Positions 20,241 through 29,884 of a DNA stretch of 64,000 nt are shown here, piece after piece (position 1 is the stretch's first letter; each line of letters opens with the position of its first letter). The position numbers were made by a program, and so were the translations under genes. Origin of the DNA: Noviluteimonas lactosilytica (lineage in GTDB: Bacteria; Pseudomonadota; Gammaproteobacteria; Xanthomonadales; Xanthomonadaceae); the NCBI RefSeq assembly GCF_020866925.1, contig NZ_JAJGAK010000001.1:1098189-1162188 (forward strand), written 5' to 3'. The notes below the pieces were generated by a model. That model did no database searches. It saw nothing but the letters and a program-made list of their open reading frames with translations, and was not told where the DNA came from.

Positions 20241-21612
20241 GCGGATCGTTCCCCTGGTCGCGCAGCAGCGCGGACACGATCTTGTCCATCGCGCTTCCGC
20301 GCGAACCCTTGACCAGCACGCGCACGCCGTCGCGCAGTCCGCTTTCCAGCGCCTGCGCGAGTTGCGCGTGGGTCGTGAAGTGATGTCCGTCTTCGCCGAA
20401 CGCGTCCACGGCGAACTTGCTCAACGGCCCGAGTGCGTACAGGCGGTCGATGCCCGCGCTCTTCGCGCGGCGACCGGCTTCGGCGTGCAGCAATTCGGCG
20501 TCCGCGCCGAGTTCGCGCATGTCGCCGAGCACGAGCCACGCGGTCGCACCGCTCGAAGCGAGCGTGTCGATCGCCGCGTTGAGCGAACCGGGATTCGCGT
20601 TGTAGCTGTCGTCGACGAGGATCGCGCCGCTGTCGAGGCGATGCGTGACCAGGCGACCGGCGACGGGGCGCGCATTCGCGAGACCCGCGGCGATCGTTTC
20701 CGGCTCGATACCCGCGCCGAGCGCGATCGACGCGGCGGCCAGCGCGTTCAGCACGTTATGGCGACCGGGCATCGCGAGGTCGACGTCGACTTCGCCGATC
20801 GGCGTGACGAGCACGAAGCGCGAGCTTTCCGCATCGAGTTCGATCGCCTGCGCGGTGACGTCGCTGCTCGCTTCCAGGCCGTAGCGGATCAGGCGGCGGC
20901 CATGCGCGCGCTCGGCGAAGTACGGCGCGAACGCATCGTCGGCGTTGATCGCGGCGACGCCGTCGGCGGGCAGCGCATCGTAGATCGCGCCCTTCGTGTC
21001 GGCGACGCCGAGCAGGCTGCCCATGCGTTCCAGGTGCGCGGGCGCGATGTTGTTGACGACGCTGATGTCGGGGCGCGCGATGTTGGTGAGATACGCGATG
21101 TCGCCCGGCTTGCCGGCACCCATCTCGTACACGGCGAACTTCGCGCCTTCGGGTGCGTCGAGCACGGCGAGCGGCAGGCCGATTTCGTTGTTGCGGTTGC
21201 CCGGGTTCGCGTAGACCGCTCCCTCTTCCGGGAACGCTTCGCGCAGGATCGACAGCACCAGCGTCTTCACGCTGGTCTTGCCGTTGCTGCCGGTGATCGC
21301 GATGACCTTCGTCCTGCGATCGCGCTGCACGCCGGCGGCGAGCGCGGCGAGCGCGCGTTCGGTGTCGGCGACGACGAGCTGCGGCAGCGGGCTGTCGCTC
21401 TCGCGCGACACGAGCGCGCAGATCGCGCCGTTGCGCGCGGCCATCGAGAGATGATCGTGACCGTCGAAGCGCTCGCCCTTCAGCGCGACGAACAATGCGC
21501 GGCCGTGCGGCATGCTGCGCGTGTCGGTGGCGACGACATCGACGACGACATCCGTGCCGTGCACGCGGCCCCCGACCAGGTTCGCGATGCGGGAGAGCGG
21601 CATGGCGATCAT
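20230..21612 (-). CDS. murF: UDP-MurNAc-tripeptide--D-Ala-D-Ala ligase MurF
   Basis: Adds D-Ala-D-Ala to UDP-MurNAc-tripeptide. 460 residues from ATG 21612. ATP-binding [34 protein letters not shown], and C-terminal [18 protein letters not shown] and [10 protein letters not shown] are diagnostic. The start overlaps the murE stop by 4 bp; an in-frame ATG three codons later (21603) is the alternative. Confidence 0.98.
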   Translation of the reverse strand: MIAMPLSRIANLVGGRVHGTDVVVDVVATDTRSMPHGRALFVALKGERFDGHDHLSMAARNGAICALVSRESDSPLPQLVVADTERALAALAAGVQRDRRTKVIAITGSNGKTSVKTLVLSILREAFPEEGAVYANPGNRNNEIGLPLAVLDAPEGAKFAVYEMGAGKPGDIAYLTNIARPDISVVNNIAPAHLERMGSLLGVADTKGAIYDALPADGVAAINADDAFAPYFAERAHGRRLIRYGLEASSDVTAQAIELDAESSRFVLVTPIGEVDVDLAMPGRHNVLNALAAASIALGAGIEPETIAAGLANARPVAGRLVTHRLDSGAILVDDSYNANPGSLNAAIDTLASSGATAWLVLGDMRELGADAELLHAEAGRRAKSAGIDRLYALGPLSKFAVDAFGEDGHHFTTHAQLAQALESGLRDGVRVLVKGSRGSAMDKIVSALLRDQGNDPHAA

Positions 21613-23111
21613 GCGCGCTGCTCCTGTGAGCGATGTTCCAGTGCGGATCTGGCCACCAGCGTGTCGTCGAAGGGATGCTTCACGCCGTGGATTTCCTGGT
21701 ACGGCTCGTGGCCCTTGCCGGCGACGAGCACGATGTCGTTGGGGCCCGCTTCGCGCACGGCGCGGTGGATCGCCTTCGCACGGTCGCGTTCGACGGTCAT
21801 GCGCGCGCTTTCGCCGCGCATCGCGTCGCTGAAGCCCTTGAGGATGTCGGCGACGATGACGTCGCCGTCTTCGCCGCGCGGATTGTCGTCGGTGACGAAC
21901 ACGCGATCGGCGAGGCGTTCGGCGATCGCCGCCATCTGCGGGCGCTTGCCGGTGTCGCGTTCGCCGCCGCAACCGAACACGCAGGCCAACTTCGCCGACG
22001 CATGCGCGCGCAGCGAGGTCAGCGCCTGTTCCAGCGCGTCGGGCGTGTGCGCGTAGTCGATCACCACCAGCGGCGCGCCATCGTGGCCGCCGAGGCGGTT
22101 CATGCGGCCGTGGATCGGCTGCAGGCGCGACAGCACGTCGGCGACGTTCGCGGGCGCATGACCGAGCGCGACCAGCGTGCCGCCGACCGCGAGCAGGTTG
22201 TCGACATTGAAGCGGCCGAGCAGCGGCGAGCGCACGGCGTGACGTTCGTCGCCGGCGATGAAGTCGAAGGAGACGCCGCGGTTGTCGAGCACGACGTTCT
22301 CCGCGCGCACGTTCGCCGTCGCGTCGCCGCGCGCGCTCGTGCCGATCCGCGTCAGCGTCGCGGGCAGCGCATCGAACAATGCGCGCCCGTAATCGTCGTC
22401 GATGTTGATCACCGCCGCGCGCAGGTCCGGCCAGCCGAACAGCTTGGCCTTCGCCGCGCCGTAGCTGTCCATGTCGCCGTGGTAATCGAGATGGTCGCGC
22501 GTGAGGTTGGTGAACACGCCGACATCGAAATGCACGCCCGCCACGCGGCCCTGGTCGAGCGCGTGCGAGCTGACTTCCATCGACAGCGCCTGCGCACCGG
22601 CGTCGCGCAGTTGCGCGATCAACTGGTGCACCTGCAACACGAGCGGCGTGGTGAAGCCCGTCGGCACGACGTCGCCATGCAGTCCCGCGCCGAGCGTGCC
22701 GATCGAACCGGCGCGCGTGCCGAGCAATTCCCACGCCTGCGCGAGCAGCTGCACGGTCGACGTCTTGCCGTTCGTGCCGGTGACGCCGACGGTCGTGAGC
22801 TTGTGCGACGGGAAGTCGTGGAAGCGATCGGCGAGTTCGCCCAGGCGCGCGCGCAAGCCGGGAACGGCGATCGCGTCGCTCGGCGCGGGTGCGGTTTCCG
22901 GTGCGGGCGGCTCGAACAGGATCGCGCGCGCACCGGCCGCCTTCGCCTGTTCGGCGAACAGCAAGCCATGCGCGCCGAAGCCGGCGATCGCGACGAAGCC
23001 ATCGCCCGGCTGCACCGAGCGGCTGTCCATCACCAGGCCGGTGACGACGAGGTCGCCGGGGACGCCGGCGACATCGGGAAGGAGTTCGGCAAGGCGCATC
23101 GCGCGGGTCAT
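21609..23111 (-). CDS. murE: UDP-MurNAc-L-Ala-D-Glu--2,6-diaminopimelate ligase MurE
   Basis: Adds the third residue of the stem peptide. 500 residues from ATG 23111 (4-bp overlap with the ftsI stop); ATG 23099 (MRLAELLPD) is the alternative. ATP loop [11 protein letters not shown], the substrate motif [24 protein letters not shown], and the DNPR tetrapeptide ([12 protein letters not shown]) are present. DNPR predicts meso-diaminopimelate rather than lysine, as expected for a Gram-negative. Confidence 0.98.
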   Translation of the reverse strand: MTRAMRLAELLPDVAGVPGDLVVTGLVMDSRSVQPGDGFVAIAGFGAHGLLFAEQAKAAGARAILFEPPAPETAPAPSDAIAVPGLRARLGELADRFHDFPSHKLTTVGVTGTNGKTSTVQLLAQAWELLGTRAGSIGTLGAGLHGDVVPTGFTTPLVLQVHQLIAQLRDAGAQALSMEVSSHALDQGRVAGVHFDVGVFTNLTRDHLDYHGDMDSYGAAKAKLFGWPDLRAAVINIDDDYGRALFDALPATLTRIGTSARGDATANVRAENVVLDNRGVSFDFIAGDERHAVRSPLLGRFNVDNLLAVGGTLVALGHAPANVADVLSRLQPIHGRMNRLGGHDGAPLVVIDYAHTPDALEQALTSLRAHASAKLACVFGCGGERDTGKRPQMAAIAERLADRVFVTDDNPRGEDGDVIVADILKGFSDAMRGESARMTVERDRAKAIHRAVREAGPNDIVLVAGKGHEPYQEIHGVKHPFDDTLVARSALEHRSQEQRA

Positions 23112-25012
23112 CGCAACGCTCCTTGTTGCGCGGCAGCGAGCGGCGGCGATGCAATGCGTGCGGTCGCGGGTTGCGAAGTGGTGCTGGCGGCCGCCGGTAC
23201 GACGGACACCTTCGGCTTGCGTTTCGCTTCCGCCGCGGCCTGCGCGGCGAGCCACGCGTCGAGATCGTCCGGAGCGACATCCATCAATCGCAGCGCACCA
23301 TCCATCACGTTGTGGAACACCGGCGCCGACACCAGGCCACCGACGTACGCGAGCTCCGGTGCGGGATCGTTGACCACCACGACCATCGAGAAGCGCGGAT
23401 CGCTCGCGGGCACGAGCCCCGCGAAGTACGACAGATAGCGACGCGAGTAACCGCCGCCGCTCGCCTTGCGCGACGTGCCGGTCTTGCCCGCGACGCGATA
23501 GCCGAGCACGCGCGCCTGTGTCGCGGTGCCGCCGGGCAGCGTCACCGTTTCCATCATGCGCAAAACTTCGTTGGCGACGACCGGATCCATCACCTGGTGG
23601 GCCTCGTTGCGCTGGCCCTTCACGAATGTCGGCGCAATCAGCTTGCCGCCGTTGCCGATCGCAGCGTACGCCTGCGCGATCTGCAGCGGAGTCACGCTCA
23701 AACCGTAGCCGTAGGACATCGTCTGTTTCGACGTGCCGCTCCAGCGCTCCGGCGGCGGCAGCAGGCCGGCCGATTCGCCGGGAAAACCGCTGTGCGTGCT
23801 CTGGCCATAGCCGAGCTTGCGCATGTAGCCGTAGAAGGTTTGATCCGACAGGCGGTGCACGATCTTCGCCGCGCCCACGTTCGAGCTCTTGGTGATGACG
23901 CCCGTGGTGTCGAGCACGCCGTAGTTGTGCGTGTCGGTGGTGCGGAAGCGACCGTTCGGCATCCAGCCGGGGTTGGTGTCGAACTTCGTCTGCGGCGTGA
24001 CCGCGTGCGCTTCGAGCGCGGCCGCGACGGTGATCGGCTTCATCGTCGAGCCGGGCTCGAACAGATCGGTGACCGCGCGGTTGCGGTGCGCTTCGCGATT
24101 GCTGCCTTCCACGGCGTTCGGGTTGAACGACGGCAGATTGACCATCGCGAGCACTTCACCGGTCGCCACGTCGAGCACGACGGCCGAACCGCTCGTCGCG
24201 CCCTTCTCGAGCAGCGCGTTGCGCAGTTCGCGGTACGCGAGGAACTGGATGCGACGGTCGATCGAAAGCGTGAGGTCCTTGCCCGGTTCGGCGGCGCGGA
24301 TGAGATCGACGTTCTCGACGATGCGGCCGCGGCGATCGCGGATCACGCGCTCGGCGCCGGGCTTGCCGCGCAGCCACTCGTCGAACGCGAGTTCGAGGCC
24401 TTCCTGCCCGCTGTCGTCGATGTTGGTGAAGCCGAGCACGTGCGCGACGGCGTCGCCCTGCGGGTAGAAGCGGCGGTATTCGCGCTGCGAGAACACGCCG
24501 GGAACGCCGAGCTTGACGATCGCCTGCGCGCTTTCCGGGCGCACGCGGCGCTGCAGGTAGACGAATTCCTTGTCCGCGCGCTGCGACAACTTGCGCGCGA
24601 GATGATCGGCGGGCACGCCGAGCGCCTGCGCGAGTTCGGGGATGCGCGTCGGATACTTGAGCAGGACCTGCGGGTTCGCCCAGATCGATTCGACCGGCGT
24701 CGACACCGCGAGCGGCTCGCCGTTGCGGTCGGTGATCATGCCGCGCGAAGTCGGGATCGGGATCTCGCGCAGGAACCGCGCCGCACCCTGCGCCTGGTAG
24801 AAGTCGTTGTGCACGACCTGCAGGTCGAACGCGCGCACGAGCAGCGTGAGCGAACACAGCCCGATCGTGCCGGCGACGATCGCCAAACGCCCGCGCAGGT
24901 TGAACTGCGCGCGGCCGCGCGGCTTCTGCCGCTGCGCACCGAACAGCGCGCGAATGCGGCCGCCGAGGCTGTTCGGCGTGCGCTTGTCGTTGGCGGACAG
25001 GCCCGGCCTCAT
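23108..25012 (-). CDS. ftsI: Septal transpeptidase FtsI (PBP3)
   Basis: Class B penicillin-binding protein that cross-links septal peptidoglycan. 634 residues from ATG 25012. After a basic cytoplasmic N-terminus a single membrane segment ([18 protein letters not shown]) follows, then the PBP dimerisation domain and the transpeptidase domain with STMK ([13 protein letters not shown]), SSN ([11 protein letters not shown]) and KTG ([12 protein letters not shown]). The C-terminal tail of about 50 residues is rich in Ala, Pro, Ser and Thr. It overlaps ftsL by 4 bp. Confidence 0.98.
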   Translation of the reverse strand: MRPGLSANDKRTPNSLGGRIRALFGAQRQKPRGRAQFNLRGRLAIVAGTIGLCSLTLLVRAFDLQVVHNDFYQAQGAARFLREIPIPTSRGMITDRNGEPLAVSTPVESIWANPQVLLKYPTRIPELAQALGVPADHLARKLSQRADKEFVYLQRRVRPESAQAIVKLGVPGVFSQREYRRFYPQGDAVAHVLGFTNIDDSGQEGLELAFDEWLRGKPGAERVIRDRRGRIVENVDLIRAAEPGKDLTLSIDRRIQFLAYRELRNALLEKGATSGSAVVLDVATGEVLAMVNLPSFNPNAVEGSNREAHRNRAVTDLFEPGSTMKPITVAAALEAHAVTPQTKFDTNPGWMPNGRFRTTDTHNYGVLDTTGVITKSSNVGAAKIVHRLSDQTFYGYMRKLGYGQSTHSGFPGESAGLLPPPERWSGTSKQTMSYGYGLSVTPLQIAQAYAAIGNGGKLIAPTFVKGQRNEAHQVMDPVVANEVLRMMETVTLPGGTATQARVLGYRVAGKTGTSRKASGGGYSRRYLSYFAGLVPASDPRFSMVVVVNDPAPELAYVGGLVSAPVFHNVMDGALRLMDVAPDDLDAWLAAQAAAEAKRKPKVSVVPAAASTTSQPATARIASPPLAAAQQGALR

Positions 25013-25275
25013 GGGCGCACCACGACGGTTTCGTCGGCCGACGGGAACGCCATGCCTAGGCGATTGCGCGCCACCTGGTCGATGCGGTTGCTTTCCGCCC
25101 ACGTCGCCTGTTCGAGTTGCAGGCGGCCGAAGTCGATGTTGAGTTCGTCGCGCTCGCGCTCCAGGTGCTTGAAGGCGATGAACAGCTGGCGATGTTCGTG
25201 GCGTGCGTAGACCACGCCGATGGCGGTGGCCACGTTCGCGAGGATCAGCACGAACACCACGATGCGCAGGCTCAC
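25009..25275 (-). CDS. ftsL: Cell division protein FtsL
   Basis: Small bitopic divisome protein, 88 residues, GTG start at 25275 overlapping the rsmH stop (GTGA). One membrane segment ([20 protein letters not shown]) precedes a leucine-zipper-like coiled coil ([20 protein letters not shown]). It forms the FtsQLB complex that activates FtsWI. Identified by position between rsmH and ftsI and by topology; sequence conservation in the family is low. Confidence 0.93.
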   Translation of the reverse strand: MSLRIVVFVLILANVATAIGVVYARHEHRQLFIAFKHLERERDELNIDFGRLQLEQATWAESNRIDQVARNRLGMAFPSADETVVVRP

Positions 25276-26222
25276 GGGTTCACCCCGCCGAGCTTCTCGG
25301 CCACGCGCAGCACGGCGCTGCGCGCGCGGGGGTTGGCGGCGAGTTCGGCCGCGTCGGCCTTGGTCGCGTCGCCGATCGCGCGCAGCGTCGGCACGAACTC
25401 GGCGACGACGGGCATGCGGCGATTGGTCGGCGGCGCCTTCGCATGGCGCGCGATGAATTGCTTGGCGATGCGGTCTTCGAGCGAATGGAACGAGATCACC
25501 GCGAGGCGACCGCCCGGCTTGAGGCACGCGTGCGCGGCGTCGAGGCCGGCTTCGAGATCGGCGAGCTCGCGGTTGATGAAGATGCGGATGCCCTGGAACG
25601 AGCGCGTCGCCGGATGGATCTTCGAATCGCCGCGCGGCATCACCGACGAGATGAGGTCGGCGAGTTGCGCGGTGCGTTCGAGCGGCTGCGTCGCGCGGCG
25701 CGCCACGATCGCGCGGGCGATGCGGCGCGACTGGCGCTCTTCGCCGTAGGTGAACAACACGTCTGCGATTTCGCGCTCGTCGGCGCGCGCGAGCCACTGC
25801 GCCGCGCTTTCGCCGGACTCGGGGTCCATGCGCATGTCGAGCGGGCCGTCTTTCGCGAAACTGAAACCGCGCTCGGCGACGTCGAGCTGCGGCGAAGACA
25901 CGCCGAGATCGAGCAACACGCCATCGAGGCCTTCGCGCGCTAGATCCCAGTGGCCGAGGTCGGCGAACGAGCCCCGGTAGATCGAGACGCGATCATCCGT
26001 GCCGAACTTGCGTTCGGCTTCGGCGATCGCTTCCGGATCCTTGTCCATCACCAGCAAGCGCCCTCCCGGGCCCAATTGCGCAAGCACGCCGCCTGCGTGA
26101 CCGCCGCGACCGAAAGTGCCGTCCAGGTATCGTCCGTCCGCACGCACACGCAGCCCTTCCATGACCTGCGCAAACAAGACCGGAAGGTGGGCGGACCGTG
26201 CATCCGCGCCACCGCGGGTCAC
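25272..26222 (-). CDS. rsmH: 16S rRNA (cytosine1402-N4)-methyltransferase RsmH
   Basis: MraW family, methylates N4 of C1402 in the ribosomal P site. 316 residues, GTG start at 26222 overlapping the mraZ stop. Motifs: [13 protein letters not shown] at the N-terminus, SAM-binding [32 protein letters not shown], and RIFINREL with [10 protein letters not shown] in the C-terminal half. C1402 is also methylated by RsmI, encoded at 28948-29778. Confidence 0.97.
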   Translation of the reverse strand: MTRGGADARSAHLPVLFAQVMEGLRVRADGRYLDGTFGRGGHAGGVLAQLGPGGRLLVMDKDPEAIAEAERKFGTDDRVSIYRGSFADLGHWDLAREGLDGVLLDLGVSSPQLDVAERGFSFAKDGPLDMRMDPESGESAAQWLARADEREIADVLFTYGEERQSRRIARAIVARRATQPLERTAQLADLISSVMPRGDSKIHPATRSFQGIRIFINRELADLEAGLDAAHACLKPGGRLAVISFHSLEDRIAKQFIARHAKAPPTNRRMPVVAEFVPTLRAIGDATKADAAELAANPRARSAVLRVAEKLGGVNP

Positions 26223-26665
26223 AACTGCAGTTCGAGCAGTCCGTCGCCCAGGTCCGCGTCCGTCAGGGTCTGACGGATCTGCGCCAGGTGCGCCTGCTCG
26301 CTCCACAGCTCGAACTTGTCGCCCATGCCGAGCAACACCGCCTTCTTCTCGAGCCCCGTCGCACTGCGATGGCTGGCGGGCAGCGAAATGCGGCCGCTCG
26401 CATCGGGTTCGACGAAGGTCGCCGCGCCGACCAGCTTCAGCTGCAGGTTGCGGCTGACGCTCTTGGTTCGCGGCAAGGCGTTGACCTGGTCGCGCATGCG
26501 CTCCCAGACCGGCATCGGATAGAGGTAGAGGCAGCCGGAGTCGAACGGGCTGTAGGTGACGACCAATTTGTTGCCACACTCACGCGCGACCTGGTCCCGG
26601 TAACTGGTCGGAATCGCCAGCCGGCCCTTGTCGTCGATTGTGATGGCGGTCTCACCCTGGAACAT
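26219..26665 (-). CDS. mraZ: Transcriptional regulator MraZ
   Basis: DNA-binding protein of the AbrB-like double SpoVT-fold family that controls the dcw operon in other bacteria. 148 residues. Two DXXXR motifs are visible: [13 protein letters not shown] near residue 11 and [13 protein letters not shown] near residue 89. It is the first gene of the dcw cluster, and direct repeats resembling MraZ boxes lie 44-72 bp upstream of its start, consistent with autoregulation. Confidence 0.97.
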   Translation of the reverse strand: MFQGETAITIDDKGRLAIPTSYRDQVARECGNKLVVTYSPFDSGCLYLYPMPVWERMRDQVNALPRTKSVSRNLQLKLVGAATFVEPDASGRISLPASHRSATGLEKKAVLLGMGDKFELWSEQAHLAQIRQTLTDADLGDGLLELQL

Positions 26666-26708
26666 CGCCCTGCCCGGTCGTGCCCGTCTGCCGCGGGCTT
26701 CGAAGTTT

Positions 26709-26737
26709 GGAAAACCACGGATTCCCCGGATTTCCCA
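26709..26737 (-). promoter_or_regulatory. MraZ-box-like direct repeats upstream of mraZ
   Basis: Read on the minus strand, three units spaced 10 bp apart are TGGGAAATCC, GGGGAATCCG and TGGTTTTCC. Known MraZ operators are TGGGN repeats spaced by 5 nt, i.e. a 10-bp period. The repeats lie just downstream of the predicted -10, where bound MraZ would block transcription. Confidence 0.6.
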
Positions 26738-26746
26738 CCAGTCGCC

Positions 26747-26775
26747 ACGTTAGGCCCGGCCCACAGGGTTGTCAA
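26747..26775 (-). promoter_or_regulatory. Predicted sigma70 promoter of the dcw cluster
   Basis: On the minus strand TTGACA (26775-26770) is a perfect -35, followed after 17 bp by TAACGT (26752-26747), a 3/6 match to the -10. Transcription would start near 26740, giving a leader of about 75 nt containing the MraZ-box-like repeats. The rest of the 334-bp gap between mraZ and rnpB (26776-26999) is AT-richer than its surroundings around 26790-26890 and shows only a possible -10 for rnpB (GACAAT at 26987-26992, no good -35). Confidence 0.6.
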
Positions 26776-26999
26776 CAGCCTTGAAGCCTTATTTTCCTTT
26801 TTCACATCAAGGGCTTGCAGCGAACTTCAGAGTCTTGTTCAAGACTTATCCACTAGCCTCTGAATTGTCTCAAATTGTGAGATTCGAGCCGGTCCGAACC
26901 CGGCCGTTGCCACCGCCAGTGGCGTGAAGGTGAATATCGGTCGCGCCGTGTTGCATCGCAACACCCCGCGGGACCGCCGGCTGGGCGACAATGCCGCCC

Positions 27000-27350
27000 G
27001 GCGGAGTCGGACAGGCAACCGCGTCGCGCGCAAGCGCGCCGAGGAAAGTCCGGGCTCCACAGGGCACGGTGCCAGGTAACGCCTGGGCGGCGCGAGCCGA
27101 CGGAAAGTGCAACAGAGAGCAAACCGCCGATGGCCCTTCGGGGATCAGGCAAGGGTGAAATGGTGCGGTAAGAGCGCACCGCGAGTCCGGTAACGGACCG
27201 GCACGGCAAACCCCACCGGGAGCAAGGCCAAATAGGGACCTCATGACGTTGCCCGCGTCGGGTCCGGGTAGGCTGCTTGAGCGTATCGGTGACGATGCGC
27301 CTAGAGGAATGGTTGCCTTAGACAGAACCCGGCTTATGTCTGACTCCGCC
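27000..27350 (+). ncRNA. rnpB: RNase P RNA, bacterial class A
   Basis: Catalytic RNA that matures the 5' ends of tRNAs. Universally conserved blocks are present in order: GAGGAAAGTCCGGGCTCCA (27041-27059), GCAACAGAGAGCAAACCGCC, GGTAAGAGCGCACCGCG, GAGCAAGGCCAAATAGGG, GGGTAGGCTGCTTGAGC and ACAGAACCCGGCTTAT (27322-27337). The ends are set by the P1 helix: 5' GGCGGAGTCGGACA pairs with 3' TGTCTGACTCCGCC with one mismatch. Length about 351 nt is normal for type A. A strong terminator starts at 27351. Confidence 0.97.
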
Positions 27351-27386
27351 ACAAGAAAGCCCGCGCAAGCGGGCTTTCTTGTTTTT
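27351..27386 (+). terminator. Rho-independent terminator of rnpB
   Basis: ACAAGAAAGCCCGC (27351-27364) and GCGGGCTTTCTTGT (27369-27382) form a perfect 14-bp stem with a GCAA tetraloop and end in a T5 run (27382-27386). The stop codon of the convergent minus-strand gene begins at 27388. Confidence 0.95.
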
Positions 27387-28870
27387 CAGGCGGCGCGGGA
27401 TTTCTCGAGGGCGTTGTACGCCAGCGCGCGGCCCGCTTCGCTCGTGGCGGCGAAGTAGAGGGTCGTGTCGCGGGTTTCCATCAAGGGCACCGCCTCCAGG
27501 ATGTACGGCATCGAGGCGAGCGTGGTGCGCAGCGATTCGTGGAAGTAGTGGATGTGCGAGCGCGGGTTGGGTTCGGCGTCGTAGCCGGCGACGATCAGGC
27601 CGAGTTGCGCGAGCGGCGCGAGGCGATGCAGCAGGTGTGCGTACTCGTCCGCGGTGCGCTGGTGCACGAGGACGTCGAGGCACAGCACGAAATCGCGCGG
27701 GCGGCCGTCGAGGGCGTCGAACTGCGCCGGCGTGAGGAACCGCCAGTCGTTCCGCTTCGTGCGCGCGACGCGCAAGGCTTCGATCGCGATGTCGACGCCC
27801 GTGCCGTCGGTGCACGGCAGGTTGCGCGTGACTTCGAGGTCGCCGCAGCCCCAGTCGAGCACGGACGCCTCCGGCGCCAACGCGACGAGCGCCGACAACC
27901 ACGCGCGTTTCAGTGCGAGCGCTTCGCCGCGCGATCCCGGCCCGCTGCCGAGCGCAGGATGCGCGGCGTAGCGATGGTTCCAGAACGTGCGGTTGTCGAA
28001 CGTGGCGCGCGTGAACGCATCGATCGCCGCGTTGACGCGCGCGACCGCTGGCGCGGCGCCCGGCACGAGTTCGCCGTCGAGCCGCATGTGCGCATCGAGC
28101 CGGCCGTGGTGGTGCAGCACGATCGCCGAATCGTCGGCCTGCGCGGCGCGCACGTGCGTCGGCACGTTCCAGGCCCCGGGCAGGAGATCCGCGTGCAGGC
28201 CGGTTTCCGCGAGCGCGAGGCAGAACGCGACCTGGTCGACGTGCACGCGCCAGCGTTCGAGGATCCCCGCGCGATCGAGCAGCCAGCGCGCCCAATGCGT
28301 CCACCTCGGCCCGATCGAATCGCGCAACGCGCGCGCATCGAGGACGTAGACGCCGCCGTCGAAGTGCCCCGCCAACGTTTCGAATCGCGCCGTCCCCTGG
28401 TCGGCGTCGCGCAGCGCGGTGCTGCGCACCTGCGGCAACGGCACGCCCGCCGCGCCGAACACGCGCTGCAGCACGTGCAGTGGTGGATTCGCCGCATCCA
28501 CGAGCTTGCCCGCGATCGGCGCCTGCACGGCTTCGATCGGCAGGCGCGCGGCGAAGACCGTGTCGACGTCCATCAGCACGACGCGGCGCGCATCGCCGAA
28601 ACCCGTGTCGAGCTGGCGCAACTTGTTGCAATGCGGGCTGCGCGCGTCGAACGGCGGCACGGCCAGCGTGCGCACGCCGAGCTTGGCGCACAACGCTTCG
28701 ATGTCGTGCCGCAGCGGCGCGGCGTGGTGGACGACCAGGTCCTCGACGGCGATGCCGCCTGGGCCGAGCGCGGTCGCGAGCCACGGCACGAACGCCGCCC
28801 ACAGGGCGGGCGTGTCGTCGAGGACGCAGGACCAGGCGATGCGCTGGCGCGGCAGGGGCACGTGGAGCAT
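27386..28870 (-). CDS. Putative glycosyltransferase / SAM-methyltransferase fusion protein
   Basis: 494 residues, not a family I can name. The N-terminal part (about 1-300) looks like a nucleotide-sugar glycosyltransferase: residues of the form RRVVLMDVDTVF contain a DxD motif, followed by HFDGGVYVLDAR and HVDQVAFCLALAETG, as in GT-A enzymes. The C-terminal part (about 315-494) is a class I methyltransferase with motif I VLDWGCGDLEVTRNL, then DIAIEALRVA and DFVLCLDVLVHQ. No signal peptide or membrane segment is evident. It lies 77 bp after rsmI on the same strand and abuts the rnpB terminator. A role in modifying a surface glycan is inference only. An upstream in-frame GTG at 28900 is possible; ATG 28870 is preferred. 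Confidence 0.7.
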   Translation of the reverse strand: MLHVPLPRQRIAWSCVLDDTPALWAAFVPWLATALGPGGIAVEDLVVHHAAPLRHDIEALCAKLGVRTLAVPPFDARSPHCNKLRQLDTGFGDARRVVLMDVDTVFAARLPIEAVQAPIAGKLVDAANPPLHVLQRVFGAAGVPLPQVRSTALRDADQGTARFETLAGHFDGGVYVLDARALRDSIGPRWTHWARWLLDRAGILERWRVHVDQVAFCLALAETGLHADLLPGAWNVPTHVRAAQADDSAIVLHHHGRLDAHMRLDGELVPGAAPAVARVNAAIDAFTRATFDNRTFWNHRYAAHPALGSGPGSRGEALALKRAWLSALVALAPEASVLDWGCGDLEVTRNLPCTDGTGVDIAIEALRVARTKRNDWRFLTPAQFDALDGRPRDFVLCLDVLVHQRTADEYAHLLHRLAPLAQLGLIVAGYDAEPNPRSHIHYFHESLRTTLASMPYILEAVPLMETRDTTLYFAATSEAGRALAYNALEKSRAA

Positions 28871-28947
28871 GCGCGGAAAACTAACAACGGCGCGGCGCAC
28901 CGCTCATCGTCACTTGGGGCAACCGCGCGCGATGTCTCCGCCTTGCG

Positions 28948-29778
28948 TCAGCCGCCGTAGAGCGCCTTGCGCGGGGCGCCGCTCAATTCGGCGGCGAGTT
29001 TCGCGGCGGTCGACGGCGGCAAGTGTTCGCCGAGTTTCGCGTACAGGCGCTTGCCTTCGGCGATGCGCGCCTGCTCGTCGTCGCCGGCGCCCTGCACCAG
29101 CACGACGAACTCGCCCTTGCGCTGGTTCGCGTCCGCGCTCACGCGTGCATGCAGGTCGGCGAGCGTGCCGTCGAGGACGGTCTCGAACAGCTTGGTCAGC
29201 TCGCGCGCGACGACCGCGCGACGCTCGGCGCCGAAGATCGCGGCCATGTCGGCGAGCGTTTCTTCGATGCGGTGCGCCGATTCGTAGAACGCCAGCGTGC
29301 GGATTTCCGCGGCGAGCGGCGCGAGGCGCTCGCGGCGCGCGTTCCCCTTCGCCGGCAGGAAGCCTTCGAACACGAGGCGGTCGCTCGGCAATCCCGCGAC
29401 GCTGAGCGCGGCGACGAACGCACACGCGCCCGGCACCGGGCTCACCGGAACGCCGGCCGCGCGCGCGGCGCGCACGAGGCGGAACCCGGGATCGCTCACC
29501 AGCGGCGTGCCCGCGTCCGACACCAGCGCGAGCGATTCGCCCGCGAGCAACCGCGCGACCACGCGTTCGGCGATCTGGTCCTCGTTGTGTTCGTGCAAAG
29601 CGACCAGCGGCCGTTCGAGGCCGAAATGCGAGAGCAGCTGGCGCGTGTGCCGCGTGTCTTCGGCACAGATGGCCGCGACGTTGCGCAGCGTGTCGAGCCC
29701 GCGCGACGAGAGGTCGCCCAGGTTTCCGATGGGCGTCGCGACGACGTGCAGCGTGCCGGGACGTGAAGGCGAGGACAT
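28948..29778 (-). CDS. rsmI: 16S rRNA (cytidine1402-2'-O)-methyltransferase RsmI
   Basis: Tetrapyrrole-methylase-fold enzyme that 2'-O-methylates C1402 of 16S rRNA, complementary to RsmH. 276 residues. Motifs: LHVVATPIGNLGDLSSRGL at the N-terminus, AICAEDTRHTRQLLSHFG, LALVSDAGTPLVSDPGFRLV, PVSPVPGACAFVAALSVAGL and FYESAHRIEETLADM. It is divergent from lpoA, the conserved yraL/yraM arrangement, with 106 bp between the starts. Confidence 0.97.
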   Translation of the reverse strand: MSSPSRPGTLHVVATPIGNLGDLSSRGLDTLRNVAAICAEDTRHTRQLLSHFGLERPLVALHEHNEDQIAERVVARLLAGESLALVSDAGTPLVSDPGFRLVRAARAAGVPVSPVPGACAFVAALSVAGLPSDRLVFEGFLPAKGNARRERLAPLAAEIRTLAFYESAHRIEETLADMAAIFGAERRAVVARELTKLFETVLDGTLADLHARVSADANQRKGEFVVLVQGAGDDEQARIAEGKRLYAKLGEHLPPSTAAKLAAELSGAPRKALYGG

Positions 29779-29884
29779 TGGGAACCCTGTCGGCGAATGC
29801 GCACGTCGAGCAACGGTGTCGACGGGCGGGCAGGTAGAATCCTAGCCGCTTCCCCCCACGCCGCGCCCGCGGCCGAGGATCTGA

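Noticed and set aside
20230-23280. A 1016-codon minus-strand open frame covering murF and murE
   Set aside because: Only the last 460 codons are MurF; the rest is the wrong frame of murE, whose real frame has all Mur ligase motifs.
26846-26854. TTATCCACT, a near match to the DnaA box
   Set aside because: A single one-mismatch copy with no cluster, no neighbouring dnaA/dnaN and no AT-rich unwinding region; no support for an origin.
27000-27350. Short open frames across the rnpB region on both strands
   Set aside because: The stretch matches RNase P RNA in all conserved blocks and has a terminator; the frames overlap structured RNA and have no protein motifs.
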